From: Gloeophyllum trabeum ATCC 11539
Taxonomy: Eukaryota > Basidiomycota > Agaricomycetes > Gloeophyllales > Gloeophyllaceae
DNA: 63,658 bases
Direction of reading: 5' to 3'
NCBI RefSeq assembly: GCF_000344685.1
Contig: NW_006920411.1
Location: 49,112 to 112,769 of the forward strand
Shown piece by piece: positions 1 to 10,749 of the stretch. Position 1 is the stretch's first letter, and the number at the start of each line of letters is the position of its first letter. The translations under genes were made by a program, and so were the position numbers. The notes below the pieces were generated by a model, which had not been told where the DNA came from, searched no databases, and saw only the letters and a program-made list of their open reading frames with translations.

Positions 1-266
1 GGTGGGCACATATTTGCCAAAGGTCCATTGTGTCCATGACCACAGGGCTTGATGGATACATATTTCTTCAAATTTGCCGTTGTATAGAAAACACAATATA
101 CTTTGACAGGCTACAGACTCCACATGATACAATATACAACTGCAAATGCGAGACTACCAGCAATCCTTGCACCATTCAACGAGGACTGTTAGAAAAAGTC
201 TCGCATCGCTGGTTTTCAGACACACTGCGTCGTTTGTCCGAATCAGGCAAGTGGTCTACAGCTCGC
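1..266. other. No recognisable gene
   Basis: Short open frames only, with no recognised motif. The stretch ends exactly where the 1.13-kb repeat begins. Confidence 0.5.
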
Positions 267-1398
267 TGATATGCACTGACACACAACAATCACCAAGGAC
301 CAAAGGAAATAAACCTAAACCCCGTGATATGGGTGAAGGCGGTCCGAGACAACTGAAGGGTATTTAATAGTTCGAGGGGGAAAGGAGGAGTAAGACGCCG
401 TAGGGTAGTCCGTAGGAAGACCTAGAAAAATAAAACAAAACCTTGATGCCTGAAACAAACACTAATGGACGCTCCGGAGTATTTATCTCCGAAAAGTCGC
501 AAACAAAGTCGCAAACCACGAAACCGAGTGTAGGTTCGGGCCCACGGGAGTAGAAATTGCTAGAGAAACTTGGTTAATTTTATTTCGCTATGTGAGACTC
601 ACCGGAGCTAATTGAATCGATGGCGGAGATAATTCACTCGACGAGTCAGGCCTATTGGCAAAGCTAGGATCGGTTATAATTCGCTAGGTTCGACGCTTTC
701 GAACTTCTCGGGTCGCTGAGATCGTAACACTAATTCTCTGAGATGGTGAAGTCGAAACTTGTTTTTCTGTATGCTACTTTGTACAATTGATACTACAGGA
801 ATGGCTTTGCGACCGTCCGGAGATAAATAACAAATAAACGCCACTACCCACAGGATTGCTCAGCACTTGCCGCCGTTATACCATACACCATACGACTCTC
901 TTGCACTCCCACTTGCTCGTCCCAGCCCCTAGAGGTCGCCTTGACGCTCTGCCACCTGATCCAAGCGGTCCCATCACTCCGTGCAACGCGCCGGTCACGT
1001 GCTAATTACCTCCGGCCGCTTGCTGACTGATGCTGGCCTCATGGTGACTCGCATGCGTCCGCACCTTCGGTATTTTGATGGAAACGAGAGAGGGAGTATG
1101 CTGGAGGGTGGGAATGAGGACGACGCCCCTCGATGGAAGTGTCCGCGGGCCCCGGAGCTAATTCGCCTAGAAGTTGCATAGATTAAGTCACCCCGGAGCT
1201 TGCGTTTGCGGAGATAAATCGTGGAATGGGTCCGTGTATGTCTTGGGGATGCTAGGAAGTCCGGAGCTAAATAGAGCAATTCTTTAGAGCCCATAGAAGC
1301 CTAGTGGCGTGTGAGTGCTGTGTCGAATAAGCTCCGGAGGGCTTGTACGATGTGCTGAGTCCGCATTTTCGGAGGTCAGACGATCCTGAGGCTTATCA
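267..1398 (+). repeat. 1.13-kb LTR-like dispersed repeat, copy A
   Basis: This segment recurs in direct orientation at 62349-63482 with roughly 95% identity by eye. Both copies start TGATATGC and end GGCTTATCA, so each has TG...CA termini with a 5-bp inverted end (TGATA/TATCA), as LTRs do. It holds several CCGGAG-TAA-type internal motifs. A 66-codon frame (981-1181) stays open in both copies, but its amino-acid differences show no clear constraint. The 5 bp on either side of each copy do not match each other, so no target-site duplication is visible. No gag or pol sequence lies next to it. A solo LTR or a non-coding dispersed repeat fits best. Confidence 0.6.
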
Positions 1399-1738
1399 TT
1401 GCGTCCTCAGATTTCGCTTGATGCATTTATCAAAGGTATAGTGTATGTCCTACCACTTCAAAAAGTATGTAGACCTGTGCTAGAATGCTACTCAACGGTA
1501 CAGACAAAGATTCAGATTTTAATACAGCTCTGGGAAGTCGCAAATAGAAAGTGCACGTAAACTGTGCAAGAAAGTGAAAATCGGGACCCCGTAAACTTGG
1601 AAAGGGACAACGACAATAGGGTTGACGTCGTCGGTAATACCCGCGTTGGCCCCTTGGCTGAGATGATATGCTGTAGACGCGTCTGCTCGAAGATACGAGT
1701 AATTGTCGCGCTCCAGGGTGTGACTAGTGCACGTGGTC
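1399..1738. other. No recognisable gene
   Basis: Nothing recognised in this stretch between the LTR-like repeat and the first F-box-like family member. Confidence 0.5.
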
Positions 1739-2920
1739 TTAGCTAGTAACGCGTATTCGAACCCTATGGAGGAGCAGTGCCCGATTGTACGAATAGGCGA
1801 GACTACAACCCGTACTTACATCTGTTCGAACCGTGAACATGCATGCCCTGAACGCAGTGAGAGTACCTCGAGCTCTAGAGACGTGCGGCCAAGCTGAAAT
1901 ATAACACTCTGGATCAGAAGGACGGTGCGTGTTCCTCGCATGTCCTTCGAGCACAACCATCTCTTCCAACACCATGTCAAGGATCTGCTGGCGCAATTCC
2001 AGCCACTCGGACAACGGATGAAGCTCAACCGCCTGGACCAAAAGCCACTGCTCCATCCGCTGTTGCCAAGGTATTCTGTTCCTAAGCGGGAGGACAACAA
2101 GCCGGACAGCGTCCTCCTGCTCTCTCTCGGAGTACTCGACGTAATGGAGCGGCTCAATGATGAAGATCCTAATAGGTGACAACGCTGGCCAGGAAGGTGA
2201 GAAATCATTCGGTGGACGCTCTGGAAGAAGGAGCATGTCGCGAAAGGCGGCTATCTCATTGCACATAAGCCCCGCCCGGAATAATGCCCCGCCAGAGACC
2301 CTGACCCTCCTGAGGTGACTACCGGCACAAGTTATTAGTCGGCATGTTGAATTGTGAACATGCGAGAACATCTCTCTGCGAGCGTAAGCCATATGTGAAG
2401 TATTGCAATTGGGGGAATAATGGCCCGGCTTCAGGGTATAGATTAGAGTGGTCGCCACGTTCGTAGTTCGCAAAGAGTGAGGGCGTAGACTCGAGGGAAG
2501 TTGATGAAGAGCAGGCGAGTGTGCAGATATGAACGAGATGATTGGAAATTACAGATGAAAGTCTCGAGAAATGGGGATGCGAACTGAAGGATATCTTCCG
2601 CGGGTGGTCATTAGGTGGCACAAGGAGCTAGCAAAGTATGTACCTGCAATGTCAATGGCAACTCCACCCTCCCAGTCGCTGCGCACGAGAAGGAAGAGAT
2701 GGCGGATGCTCCCTCGGGCTGATGACGAGGCTTGCTGCAACGTCCTGAGGAACGAAAGAGCCTGTGTTCCGGTGGTAATCGCGACAGCGCGGAATCTATG
2801 TGCCTCCGATATGGCGCGGAACGCCGTGAAAGTAGCCCTTATAGAGCTGGCTGTCCGCCCGCCATCACAAGATGCCGCCTTGAAGATGAGTCCAGTGACT
2901 TCCACGGGGAGTGCATCCAA
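1739..2920 (-). pseudogene. F-box-like family member 1, frameshifted
   Basis: Exon 1 (2920-2644) starts MDALPVEVTGLIF and continues to a HLFLLV segment, the N-terminal module shared by the seven family members here. It ends in phase 1 at a GTACAT donor, as in its paralogues. Downstream, family-like pieces occur in three different frames: an NFPRVYALTL piece near 2505, GPLFPQLQYF near 2430, and HLRRVRVSG followed by a long C-terminal part with MEQWLLVQ (about 2325-2030). No single set of plausible introns joins them, so at least two frame changes are needed. The open frame in the last piece runs on to 1739, beyond the family's usual end. Decay by frameshift is the simplest reading; sequencing error or an unusual extra intron cannot be excluded. 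Confidence 0.6.
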
Positions 2921-3588
2921 TACAGACTGCGTAAGTCGCTATGTGAGTGGATGCCAGGACTCAAATGCAATGCTTACAGTTCCTTGCATATGAGGCCGGG
3001 ATTTCCGTCTCACAAGACGTTGTTTATGACACCTTCGAGGCGTTGCGTCGAGTGACTCTGCCACCCAGATAACTCGGAATCTGTCCCGTACTGATTTTTA
3101 CAATGCGGGAATTTATCGTGTTTCCGGCTGCCGTGCGCACTCGTTGAAGACGACTCTACGTGCTCAGCACTTCGAATCAAAGTCAACAGCGCGATAACGG
3201 TACGCTTCCTCTTATGCTCTACTTGAGACTCAAGCGTCAACCAAACGCAATGTACAAGCACACGAGTGTATGATGTTTAGAGCGTACCGATCCAAATGCG
3301 AGGCGCTGGGCCGGATACTGTCGACCGTGAAGCTATGGAAGTCGGTTGAGCTGTCTTGCGCTACCCACCGACGGCCTGGACGTGTAGGAGGAAGACAGCT
3401 TCGCTCACCATGTCGTGCAAAGTGGGGTACCAATGGGATCAGTCTAGCTGATAGCACTGACTTCATCGGATCGGAATGGTGACAATCTATCAAGATGGCT
3501 GATGAAGATCATTGCTGAGATGAATAGTCGAGTATGTATGCTCTACGACGGAGTATCCCTTCAAGCTCTCTTCTTCACCAAGCGTGCA

Positions 3589-4587
3589 ATGGAAGCTCTT
3601 CCAGTAGAACTGGCTGAGCAAATCTTTGCACTTGCGTGTACCGACGGCCGCGGCTGGCGAATGTCTTGTTCTCTTAGGGCTACTTGCAGGGCGCTTCACA
3701 GTATGTCTGAGAGATACAGGTTCCACACCGTTTCCCTGTCCAGTGGAAAGCAGATACTACGCTTCCGCAGCACACTACAGCTGTCGACCGCCTCTGCACG
3801 AGCCAGCTTCCGCCATCTCTTCATGGTCGTGCAGGTACAGTCCGCTGCCGGTACGTCTTCTCCCATAGCACTAATTCGTCGATCTCGGCGTTCTTGCATG
3901 TGTCCTGACCGACCTCCAGAACATATAATCCGCGTAGCCTCAGCAACCCTTCAGTCTCTCACCGTCCTTCTCATGTCCTCTTTCGAGGTCTTCTATACCC
4001 GCCTGCTGGAGCTGCGCCTACCGAAACTGACAGCGCTCACAGTGCGATTCTCGGACTCTGCATCGGACCCGAGCATTTCCCCTCGGCTGCAGCCGGCGTT
4101 CCCGCATCTCCAATCCTTGGAAGCCGCGTTCGCCTACGTCCCATCCACGCACACGCGGTTCCTCTGCGACCCGTGCCAGAGCGGCATAGGTAGTGCCGCG
4201 CTTTATCGAGCCCATGGCAACATGCTCCGGGTACCGCGGCTCGACGACGTACGCCTTGATGCCTGACAGCGCTTGAACCTGCGGCAGGGGCCGCATTTGC
4301 TCCTCTCGCTCATCCAGCCAGTACCCCCACATCGCGCGTAGGTCTGCCGTGTCGGTGCACCGGTTGCCGAACCCCACCCCTGATGCGCGCACCGTCTCGA
4401 GCTCCCCGCCTGCGCGCGAGGCGAGCTCGCACAGCGTCAGATGCGCGGAGCGCGGCGTCGCGGCGCAGAGCTTGTGCTGCTCCCACCAGGATCGCTGCCG
4501 ACTGGATGGTCAGATGAGAAGACGGAGAAGGATTGGGAGGAGGCCTGGAGGGGGTGGTGTGATGCGCTAGCATGCCCCTGGGACTGA
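3589..4587 (+). pseudogene. F-box-like family member 2, disrupted by an internal inversion
   Basis: Exon 1 (3589-3850) encodes MEALPVELAEQIFALACTDG and ends in phase 1. A 69-nt intron (3851-3919) follows, then an exon starting EHIIRVASATLQSLTVLL and continuing through FPHLQSLEAAFAYVP near 4145. The next family-like segment (SAHLTLCELASRAGGELETV, then VRASGVGF and IKAYVVEP) is encoded on the opposite strand, read from about 4500 down to 4150. The expected C-terminal tryptophan motif (EKDWEEAWRGW) then reappears on the plus strand just after 4500 and stops at 4585-4587. The order is therefore N-terminus (+), middle (-), C-terminus (+). The plus-strand frame through 4150-4266 is antisense to the displaced middle and is not family sequence. 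Confidence 0.7.
4145..4500 (-). other. Inverted middle segment of F-box-like member 2
   Basis: Approximate boundaries. The minus strand of this segment encodes the leucine-rich and LTHVRVSG-like middle part that is missing from the plus-strand gene around it. Breakpoints are placed where the family-like frame leaves the plus strand (about 4145) and where it returns (about 4500). I saw no obvious long inverted repeat at the breakpoints. Confidence 0.65.
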
Positions 4588-5120
4588 AGACGAGGGGGGA
4601 CGGGTAGGTAACGCGGTCCATACTGGAACTTGAGGGCGGAGCGAAGGATGGGGTGATATTGAGCTTGTGCTCCCCGCTCGCGCGAGTACCACGCACTGGT
4701 GGGAGTCTAAGACGGAGGTGAAAGGGCAGGATGAAAGCTGGTCTAGTACAGAAACCAGACCAGACAGATGAAGGACATTTGCGTCCTGTGCCCATGCTTC
4801 TGCCCGCAGACACGGTTGACTGAAGGACTACTAAGTGTAGAACATCAGAAGACTCACAGTACATATCCCTCCTTAGGCTGCCCAATGTATCCTCGGCATG
4901 CCCTCCCCCTCCGGCATAACACAAACACAATTGGCGTCTCTGTCCATGGAGTGCCTAAAATAGGGTATGTCGAAAGATATGACGTTGGTCACGCATCTTG
5001 CCGGGCCGCCCGTCCTGCTCGAAGTCGACCACTCTTCTTATGACGTGCAGCCTATTTACACCACCGTCTTAATAACCTTGCGTCCGTCGGTACACTGTGT
5101 AACATCCCTGACCTTCCACT
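4588..5120. other. Intergenic, promoter side of the isomerase-like gene
   Basis: No gene supported. It contains the 5' flank of the gene starting at 5121; I see no clear TATA box there. Confidence 0.5.
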
Positions 5121-6185
5121 ATGCCAAAGCTAGCAACTCTCAAAGGTCCCTCTATTCACCTCATTCAATACCTCAGAAATGAGGCCCCATACAGCACGCT
5201 CGATGGCCTCGCGGGATGGGCCGCCTCTATCGGCATAAAGGCCCTACAGATCCCCGTCGATCCGCGACTCATCGACATCCACCGCGCCGCCTCCGACCAA
5301 GCGTACGCTGACTCGATCCTTGCGACCGTGCGCAAGCACGGACTGGAGATCTCCGAGCTCTCGAGCCACCTCGCGGGGCAGCTCGTGGCAGCGCACCCCG
5401 CGTACGACGCGCTCTTCGACGGGTTCGCGCCGGCGGAGTACCGGGGAAACAAGGCGGCGCGGGAGGAGTGGGCGCGCGGAGTGCTCTTCGCCTCCGCGAA
5501 GGCGTCGAAACGGCTCGGCCTGAAAGCGCACGCGACCTTCTCGGGCGCGCTCGCCTGGCCGTACTTCTACCCGTGGCCGCAGCGCCCCGCAGGGTTAATC
5601 GACACCGCATTCGAGGAGCTGGGGCGGCGGTGGCTGCCGATCCTTGAGGCGTTCGACGAGGCGGGGGTGGACCTGGCGTACGAGATCCACCCCGGGGAAG
5701 ACCTGCACGACGGCGTCTCCTTCGAGCGGTTCCTGAAAGCGGTGAACAACCACCCCCGCGCGAGCATCCTGTACGATCCGTCGCACTTTGTCCTGCAGCA
5801 ACTCGACTACCTCTCGTTCATCGACATCTACCATGAGCGGATCAAGGTCTTCCACGTCAAGGATGCGGAGTTCGTACCGGACGGACGGCAGGGCGTCTAC
5901 GGGGGCTACACGGACTGGGCGGAGCGCGCGGGCCATTTCCGCGCGCTAGGGGACGGGCAGGTGGATTTCAAGGGTATTTTCACGAGGCTAGCAAAGTACG
6001 GGTTCGACGGCTGGGCGGTGCTCGAGACGGAGTGCGCGTTCAAGGACCCGGAGGTGTGTGCGGTGGAGGGCGCGGAGTTTATCAAGAGGCATATCATACC
6101 CGTCGTCGGCGACGGTGCGTTCGACGATTTTGCAGGGAGCGGGCTGTCAAAAGGAGGTGTTAGGAAGGTGCTTGGGTTGGAGTGA
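5121..6185 (+). CDS. Sugar phosphate isomerase/epimerase-like TIM-barrel protein
   Basis: A 354-residue intronless frame. The sequence resembles the xylose isomerase-like / AP endonuclease family 2 TIM barrel, as in bacterial sugar phosphate isomerases and IolE-type enzymes. Candidate metal ligands sit at the ends of successive strands: Glu188 in YEIHPGED, Asp219 and His222 in LYDPSH, His245 and Asp248 in FHVKD, and Glu302 in LETE. It probably isomerises or epimerises a keto-sugar or inositol derivative in the cytosol, with no signal peptide evident. The substrate cannot be deduced. It stands alone, and most other intact genes in the window are spliced, which fits either retroposition or acquisition from bacteria; this is inference only. 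The start follows TTCCACT and gives a normal N-terminal strand (GPSIHLIQYL). Confidence 0.85.
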   Translation: MPKLATLKGPSIHLIQYLRNEAPYSTLDGLAGWAASIGIKALQIPVDPRLIDIHRAASDQAYADSILATVRKHGLEISELSSHLAGQLVAAHPAYDALFDGFAPAEYRGNKAAREEWARGVLFASAKASKRLGLKAHATFSGALAWPYFYPWPQRPAGLIDTAFEELGRRWLPILEAFDEAGVDLAYEIHPGEDLHDGVSFERFLKAVNNHPRASILYDPSHFVLQQLDYLSFIDIYHERIKVFHVKDAEFVPDGRQGVYGGYTDWAERAGHFRALGDGQVDFKGIFTRLAKYGFDGWAVLETECAFKDPEVCAVEGAEFIKRHIIPVVGDGAFDDFAGSGLSKGGVRKVLGLE

Positions 6186-7336
6186 ACGTGGTTGTAAGAG
6201 GATTCGTCTCCGAAGTAAATGATAGTTTGAGGCAGAGAGCATTTATTCATGCGGTCAAAATGCTGGAATTAGTATGGTCGACGGAGATCAGTACTCGCGG
6301 TCAACTAAGGAAGCTGTTTGCCTTGTATTCATCCAGAGAGTGATGGGTCTCACCTCCGAAAAGATACGCAGACTTCTGCATTTTGATCAATTCATAACCT
6401 TTTCCTCCGGTGCTCGGCCTGCTCCTGAGCCTTCGGTCCACTCGAATACAGTACCTCAGGCAGTTTACTACCGGGGAATGGAGTAACACATCGCCGCCAC
6501 AAGAGAAGCTGGCATTCGAAACCTCGCTACCCCAGACTCTTCGAGCGTCAGATCCAGGGTCATCATCATGTCACAGCATAAGCGCTTCGACGTCACAACA
6601 GGATACTGCATCCAAGACCAAAGCTTGGGCCGCACCAGCAAACGCATGCGATTGGGACGACGAGCAAATTGCATACTCGATGCACTGGTCCTCGATTGCA
6701 GGCCTTTGCTACAATATTAATGAGGCAAGAGAGCACCGTGCCGCTGGTTGTCCACTCAAACAACAGCTCGTCCCAAACTGTCGCAGCGTCGAGAAGGGAG
6801 GTGAGCGAATAATGAAAGCCAGTGTCCGGCATCTAGTAACCCAGATCACGCATCCAGCGGAGACAGCTGCTGAGGAATGCCTCCGAGTCGAGAACGTGCA
6901 TCTTGCATCCTAGACGAGGCAGGCTCCGAGAAAGGATTGTGACTTACCTGCGTCCTGACACGGCCAAGGCTGGATTTCGAGCGCCGGCCACGATCCTTTG
7001 CCACCGCGCCTCACTACCTCAAGCACCGGTTCTTGCTGGGATTTTTAAGTATAGAGGTGGGGGATGATATCTGACGATCATGGGTAGCTTGACTAACGAA
7101 TCCAGGGGTGATACAGTGGGCCCAGTTGTCATTGAAAGAACTATACTTTCGGCACATAGCCTCGTTTGAATCCGTGTCGCGCATGGGCTTGAGTTTGTCT
7201 TGCGGTAGTGAGGGATTGTAAGCATTCTGCGACCATCAAACGCGCTGACACGATATACAACTCGACACGTCCTCTTTGGCACGCGCTACAGTCTGGGCAC
7301 TAACGAATCAATCATGAGTAAGATCTATGGTTTTCC
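6186..7336. other. Intergenic, nothing firm
   Basis: No recognised domain on either strand. A minus-strand splice-like pair (GTAAGT donor near 6946, acceptor near 6912) joins two short open pieces, but the reading cannot be extended upstream past a stop. A decayed gene fragment is possible. Confidence 0.4.
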
Positions 7337-8324
7337 TCAGGTTGCTGCCACAAGTCGTTCCCCATGATCTTCAAGCCACTCCGCCCGCATATCCACTTCA
7401 CCCGTTTGCACGCGCAACCATTCCTCCTCCCAGTCTACCGGAGTTTTCCCTGCGGGCCTGATCTCGTGTAAGACCCGCAGATGTATGGCCCGTTCCTCCG
7501 CCGCCCGCCGCTCCAGGGTTTCCAGGGTTTCCACGACATTTTGCACGGCTCCATAGCGCCAGTACAAGTCGAGGATGAAATACCGAATACCAGTCGGAAG
7601 CGGCGGCAAAACCCCCCTGCCAGGCCGCAACCCCAGCACCTCCTCCAGCGCCTCACTCAACGTCTCCGTTCCGCGCACGCGGGATATCCTCACGCGGAGC
7701 AGCCGCGGCCCCGCACACCTCGCGAACACGAAAATGCACGTCTGCGCAAACCCAAGGCTCGCCGTGTCCGTGGGCGCGACGTGCAGGTAGCGCAGGCGGG
7801 GGAGCGTCGGGACGGGGGCGGGCGGGCTGCGCGCCATGACGGCGTGCAGGTAGATCGCGCGGTAGCGCACCGTGAGCGCGACGAGCCGCGGGAACGCGGT
7901 CTGCAGGAGCGCATCGTGGGCGGGCAGCCCCTTGTACCTGGCCGTACAGACGAGGGCGAGCGTCTCCACCGTGCGCGCGGTCGCGCGGAGGATCTGATTT
8001 CCTGGCAGGCCGGAAACGCGGGTGAGCTTCGACTGCGACGGGAGGCGGTCCGCGCGGCTGCGTACCCGGCTCGATGCTGAACCCGCAGATAACCACGAAG
8101 AGGTGGCGGACGCTCGCCTGCGCCGGCGGCGAGGACTGCGTGAAGGCCGCGAGGAAGGCGGTGATCTGCCTGTGTGTTGTTACAGCCACTGTGTGGAATC
8201 GGAATGGGTCGCACGCCGCGCGGAGAGATCTGGAGGTGGACCGGAGCGCACACATCGTCCGCCCAGCGTCGGCGCATGCCAGCCCCAGAATCTGCTCGAC
8301 GAGCTCTATTGGGAGGGCATCCAT
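7337..8324 (-). CDS. F-box-like protein, family member 3
   Basis: Two exons (8324-8066 and 8001-7337, intron 64 nt) encode 307 residues. The N-terminal 45 residues (MDALPIELVEQILGLACADA onwards) form an F-box-like helix pair, which in F-box proteins binds Skp1 within SCF ubiquitin ligases. A conserved PFRFHTVAV and a VRHLFVV segment follow. Exon 2 has degenerate leucine-rich strands (AFPRLVALTV, TLPRLRYLHV, LLRVRISRV) that may form a substrate-binding surface. The C-terminus carries the family signature DWEEEWLRVQTGE. The frame is clean. Target and cellular role are unknown. Confidence 0.8.
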
Positions 8325-9115
8325 GATATAAGGAGGAATGTACAAAGGGAAGAAGAGCGCGCGCTATCCTCCACACACTGACGGTGGGAACGTATTACCG
8401 TGTTAGAACGGAACTGATCATGATCCTGCCGACAGTCCCATTGATTACATATGCGAATGATAGGCCTGGCGCTTGCATTAGATACTACAAGTGCGCCGGC
8501 CGAGTGCAGGCGTGCCCGTTCGGAGCAGGCTGAGCTGCCGTTGTCAGGACGAGCGCAGCCTAGCATCCCAGCGGGAGCGGTGGCAGCATGGCACTTGCGT
8601 CCGTCCAGAGCCCACCTCTGGTACCCGAAAACCCTTCAAGCATGTTGCCCGGGGGGATGTGAGGCTACGACCGACGAAAGGAGAGGAACACCGAGACGAG
8701 CTCCGCGGGGAGGACGACGAGTACAGTGTGCGTCTACGGACGCCCTGGGCAGTTTACGTCCACGGAAAGAACGCTGACACAAGAACGCTGACGTCACCAC
8801 CTCGTCAATCGACCAATCAGGGCCGCCAGCACGCTCCTAGAATACCGCCGTGTGGGCAAGATTCCCAACATGCGCAGGAGCGTCCAACGACGGCGAGATC
8901 AAGCAGGGAATGATGATCATGCGCGAACGATCCGCGGGGCACCGTACACTCGATAGGCTACACTCCCCGGGCGTGAGCTGAGCTGAGCAATTATTACTAT
9001 TACCAAACTTAAAACATAAAATATTCCAATGAACGACAGATCAACGAGCGTATAGGTGTGTGCATCCCCACTTCCCACGAAACCGAACAATCACTTCCAC
9101 TAGAATGCACATTCA
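8325..9115. other. Intergenic between member 3 and the acetyltransferase
   Basis: No gene supported. It contains the upstream element shared with other family loci (8459-8486). Confidence 0.5.
8459..8486 (-). promoter_or_regulatory. Upstream element shared by F-box-like loci
   Basis: Read on the minus strand, about 135 bp upstream of member 3, the sequence is TCTAATGCAAGCGCCAGGCC followed by TATCAT. Near-copies occur at 18947-18975 (minus orientation) and at 26129-26155 (plus orientation, upstream of member 7). The conserved core is TCTAATG-NN-AG followed by AGG/GCCT. A shared regulatory site is an inference; inheritance by duplication would look the same. Confidence 0.4.
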
Positions 9116-10142
9116 TCAGCCCACTCCTTCCCCAAACGTGCGGTATACGCGCACCTTGATCTGGCTATAGACCGTAAACCCCGTCGCCGCAGCCCCCTTC
9201 GCGACGTACCCCCGCTCGTCAACTTTGCCTTTCCCCAGCACGACCGGGCGGATGTCCTTAGGGATGCGGGTATAGATGTCAATGAGATACTTCCTTCGAC
9301 AGAGACAGAGAGACGGGGACGTACCGTGAACCCAAAATGCGCGTACCGGTCCCGCGACTTCGCCGTGCTCCCTTCGACGGTGAACACGCTCCCCGGCGCG
9401 TGCGCGAACGCCTCGCGCGTCAATAGCGACATGAATCCTGCGTGTGCACAGCGTCAATGGGTCAATAGTCGAGGAGAGGGGGAGAGCGGCCGCACCCTTT
9501 CCCTCGTGCGCGGGGTCCGTGCACGCGAGGAGGAGGTACCACGCGTCCTCGGGCGATATCGTCGCACGGTGCGCTTTGAACCCGCGTTTCATGACGCGCT
9601 CGGAGTGGATGGGCGTTGTGGCGAAGCGCTACAGTGATGCACACCACATCGACATGAGCGTGGTTCGGTAAAGTGCACACTCTATTTTCTGAGCACGCAC
9701 CCACAGTCCGCCCGGCCCCCAGACCTTCAGCGGTTTGAGCGGGCCCGTGCGTAGGAGCGCGCGGACGTTAGAAGGGGACACGCGTTTGTGCGGCGGGCAC
9801 CAGATCATCATCCCCCCGAGCTCTTCTAGGCCGCCTTCTGGCTGTGGAATGGCGACGACAGTGATAGGAGAACAAGTTCAGGAACTGGAAGAACTTCTGC
9901 AGGTTCTGGCGCGCACGGCAGTCGGTGTCGTTTGAGAGGGGCTTTCGGGGAAAGGGGGAGAAGGATCGGGTGTCTGGTTAAGTGCCGATGTAAGAGCAAG
10001 GGCTAGGACTCACGGCTTTGACGCGCCCGAAGTAGTTGAAGACGGGGTCGGCGATGAAGGCGCGCCGCTGCATCTCAGCTATGCGATCGAGCTCCTCGAG
10101 TTTGGCGAGGCGGACGTAGGGCTTGTGCAGGGCGTCGGCCAT
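9116..10142 (-). CDS. GNAT-family N-acetyltransferase (one frame slip in exon 2)
   Basis: Five exons: 10142-10014, 9941-9701, 9628-9496, 9437-9325 and 9256-9116. The protein begins MADALHKPYVRLAKLEELDR and has the GNAT order: LDRIAEMQRRAFIADPVF at the N-terminus, then ITVVAIPQPEGG and GGMMIWCPP (central strands), DAWYLLLACTDPAHEGKG (acetyl-CoA binding strand and loop, interrupted by an intron after the glycine), then FMSLLTREAF and AHFGFT. Such proteins transfer an acetyl group from acetyl-CoA to an amine; the substrate here is unknown. Exon 2 measures 241 nt, although both of its boundaries fall between codons. The frame changes between FFQFLNLF and ITVVAIP near 9870-9885. That is a one-base slip, from sequencing error or early decay. 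Confidence 0.7.
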
Positions 10143-10749
10143 GACTGCTCTACCTCACATGCGATGAACAAACTCTGGGCAACCTCTTTGATTTGGGTTT
10201 TAAACGTTGCAGTGAGCTGCATCCGGGGATCCGGGTATAATACTGGTGGGTGAGAACCAGCGCCGCGGAGTACACACTGTGCTGGGGCGTCCGAAGGTAT
10301 TCATAATAGAGATGACGGTCGTTGGAAAGAACCTCCTGCAGTACCAGAGTTTCGCGGAGATCAATACGCTTCATAACCATAAAGGCATGGTTAGCACGAT
10401 CGAAATACATGGGGATAGGAGAGTGCTGTCAACGGACCACATAAGCAGCAAATGGGATATCGTAGCTGGTGCTTCCTGGCAGTACTCGGCGTTGAGTCAT
10501 GACTTGCAATGCGAGAGTGAGTCGGGGATCGCGAGTCCGCGGCCGATGTCTTTGCTTGGAGCAGTGTGCCATCGCAAATCCATTGCTCGCCTTTCTGTCG
10601 TTCTCGCGACCACCCTCTCGAGGGCAGAATTGTCTATAGCTATCAATGTCCTGCCGTCAATGTTGGTGCGACAGACTGGGCACGACTCGGAGCCTCTCAC
10701 GGCAGGTTCGAAGAATACTACTTAAGCGCGAGCCTCCCTTCCGAACACT

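Noticed and set aside
981..1181. Conserved 66-codon gene inside the LTR-like repeat
   Set aside because: Open in both copies, but substitutions are not biased toward silent sites as far as can be seen by eye.
3920..4266. Plus-strand C-terminus of F-box-like member 2 ending at 4266
   Set aside because: From about 4145 on it is antisense to the inverted middle segment and shares nothing with the family on that strand.
10497..10700. RING-finger fragment (CPVCRTNIDG)
   Set aside because: Only one C-x2-C pair is present and no further zinc ligands follow.
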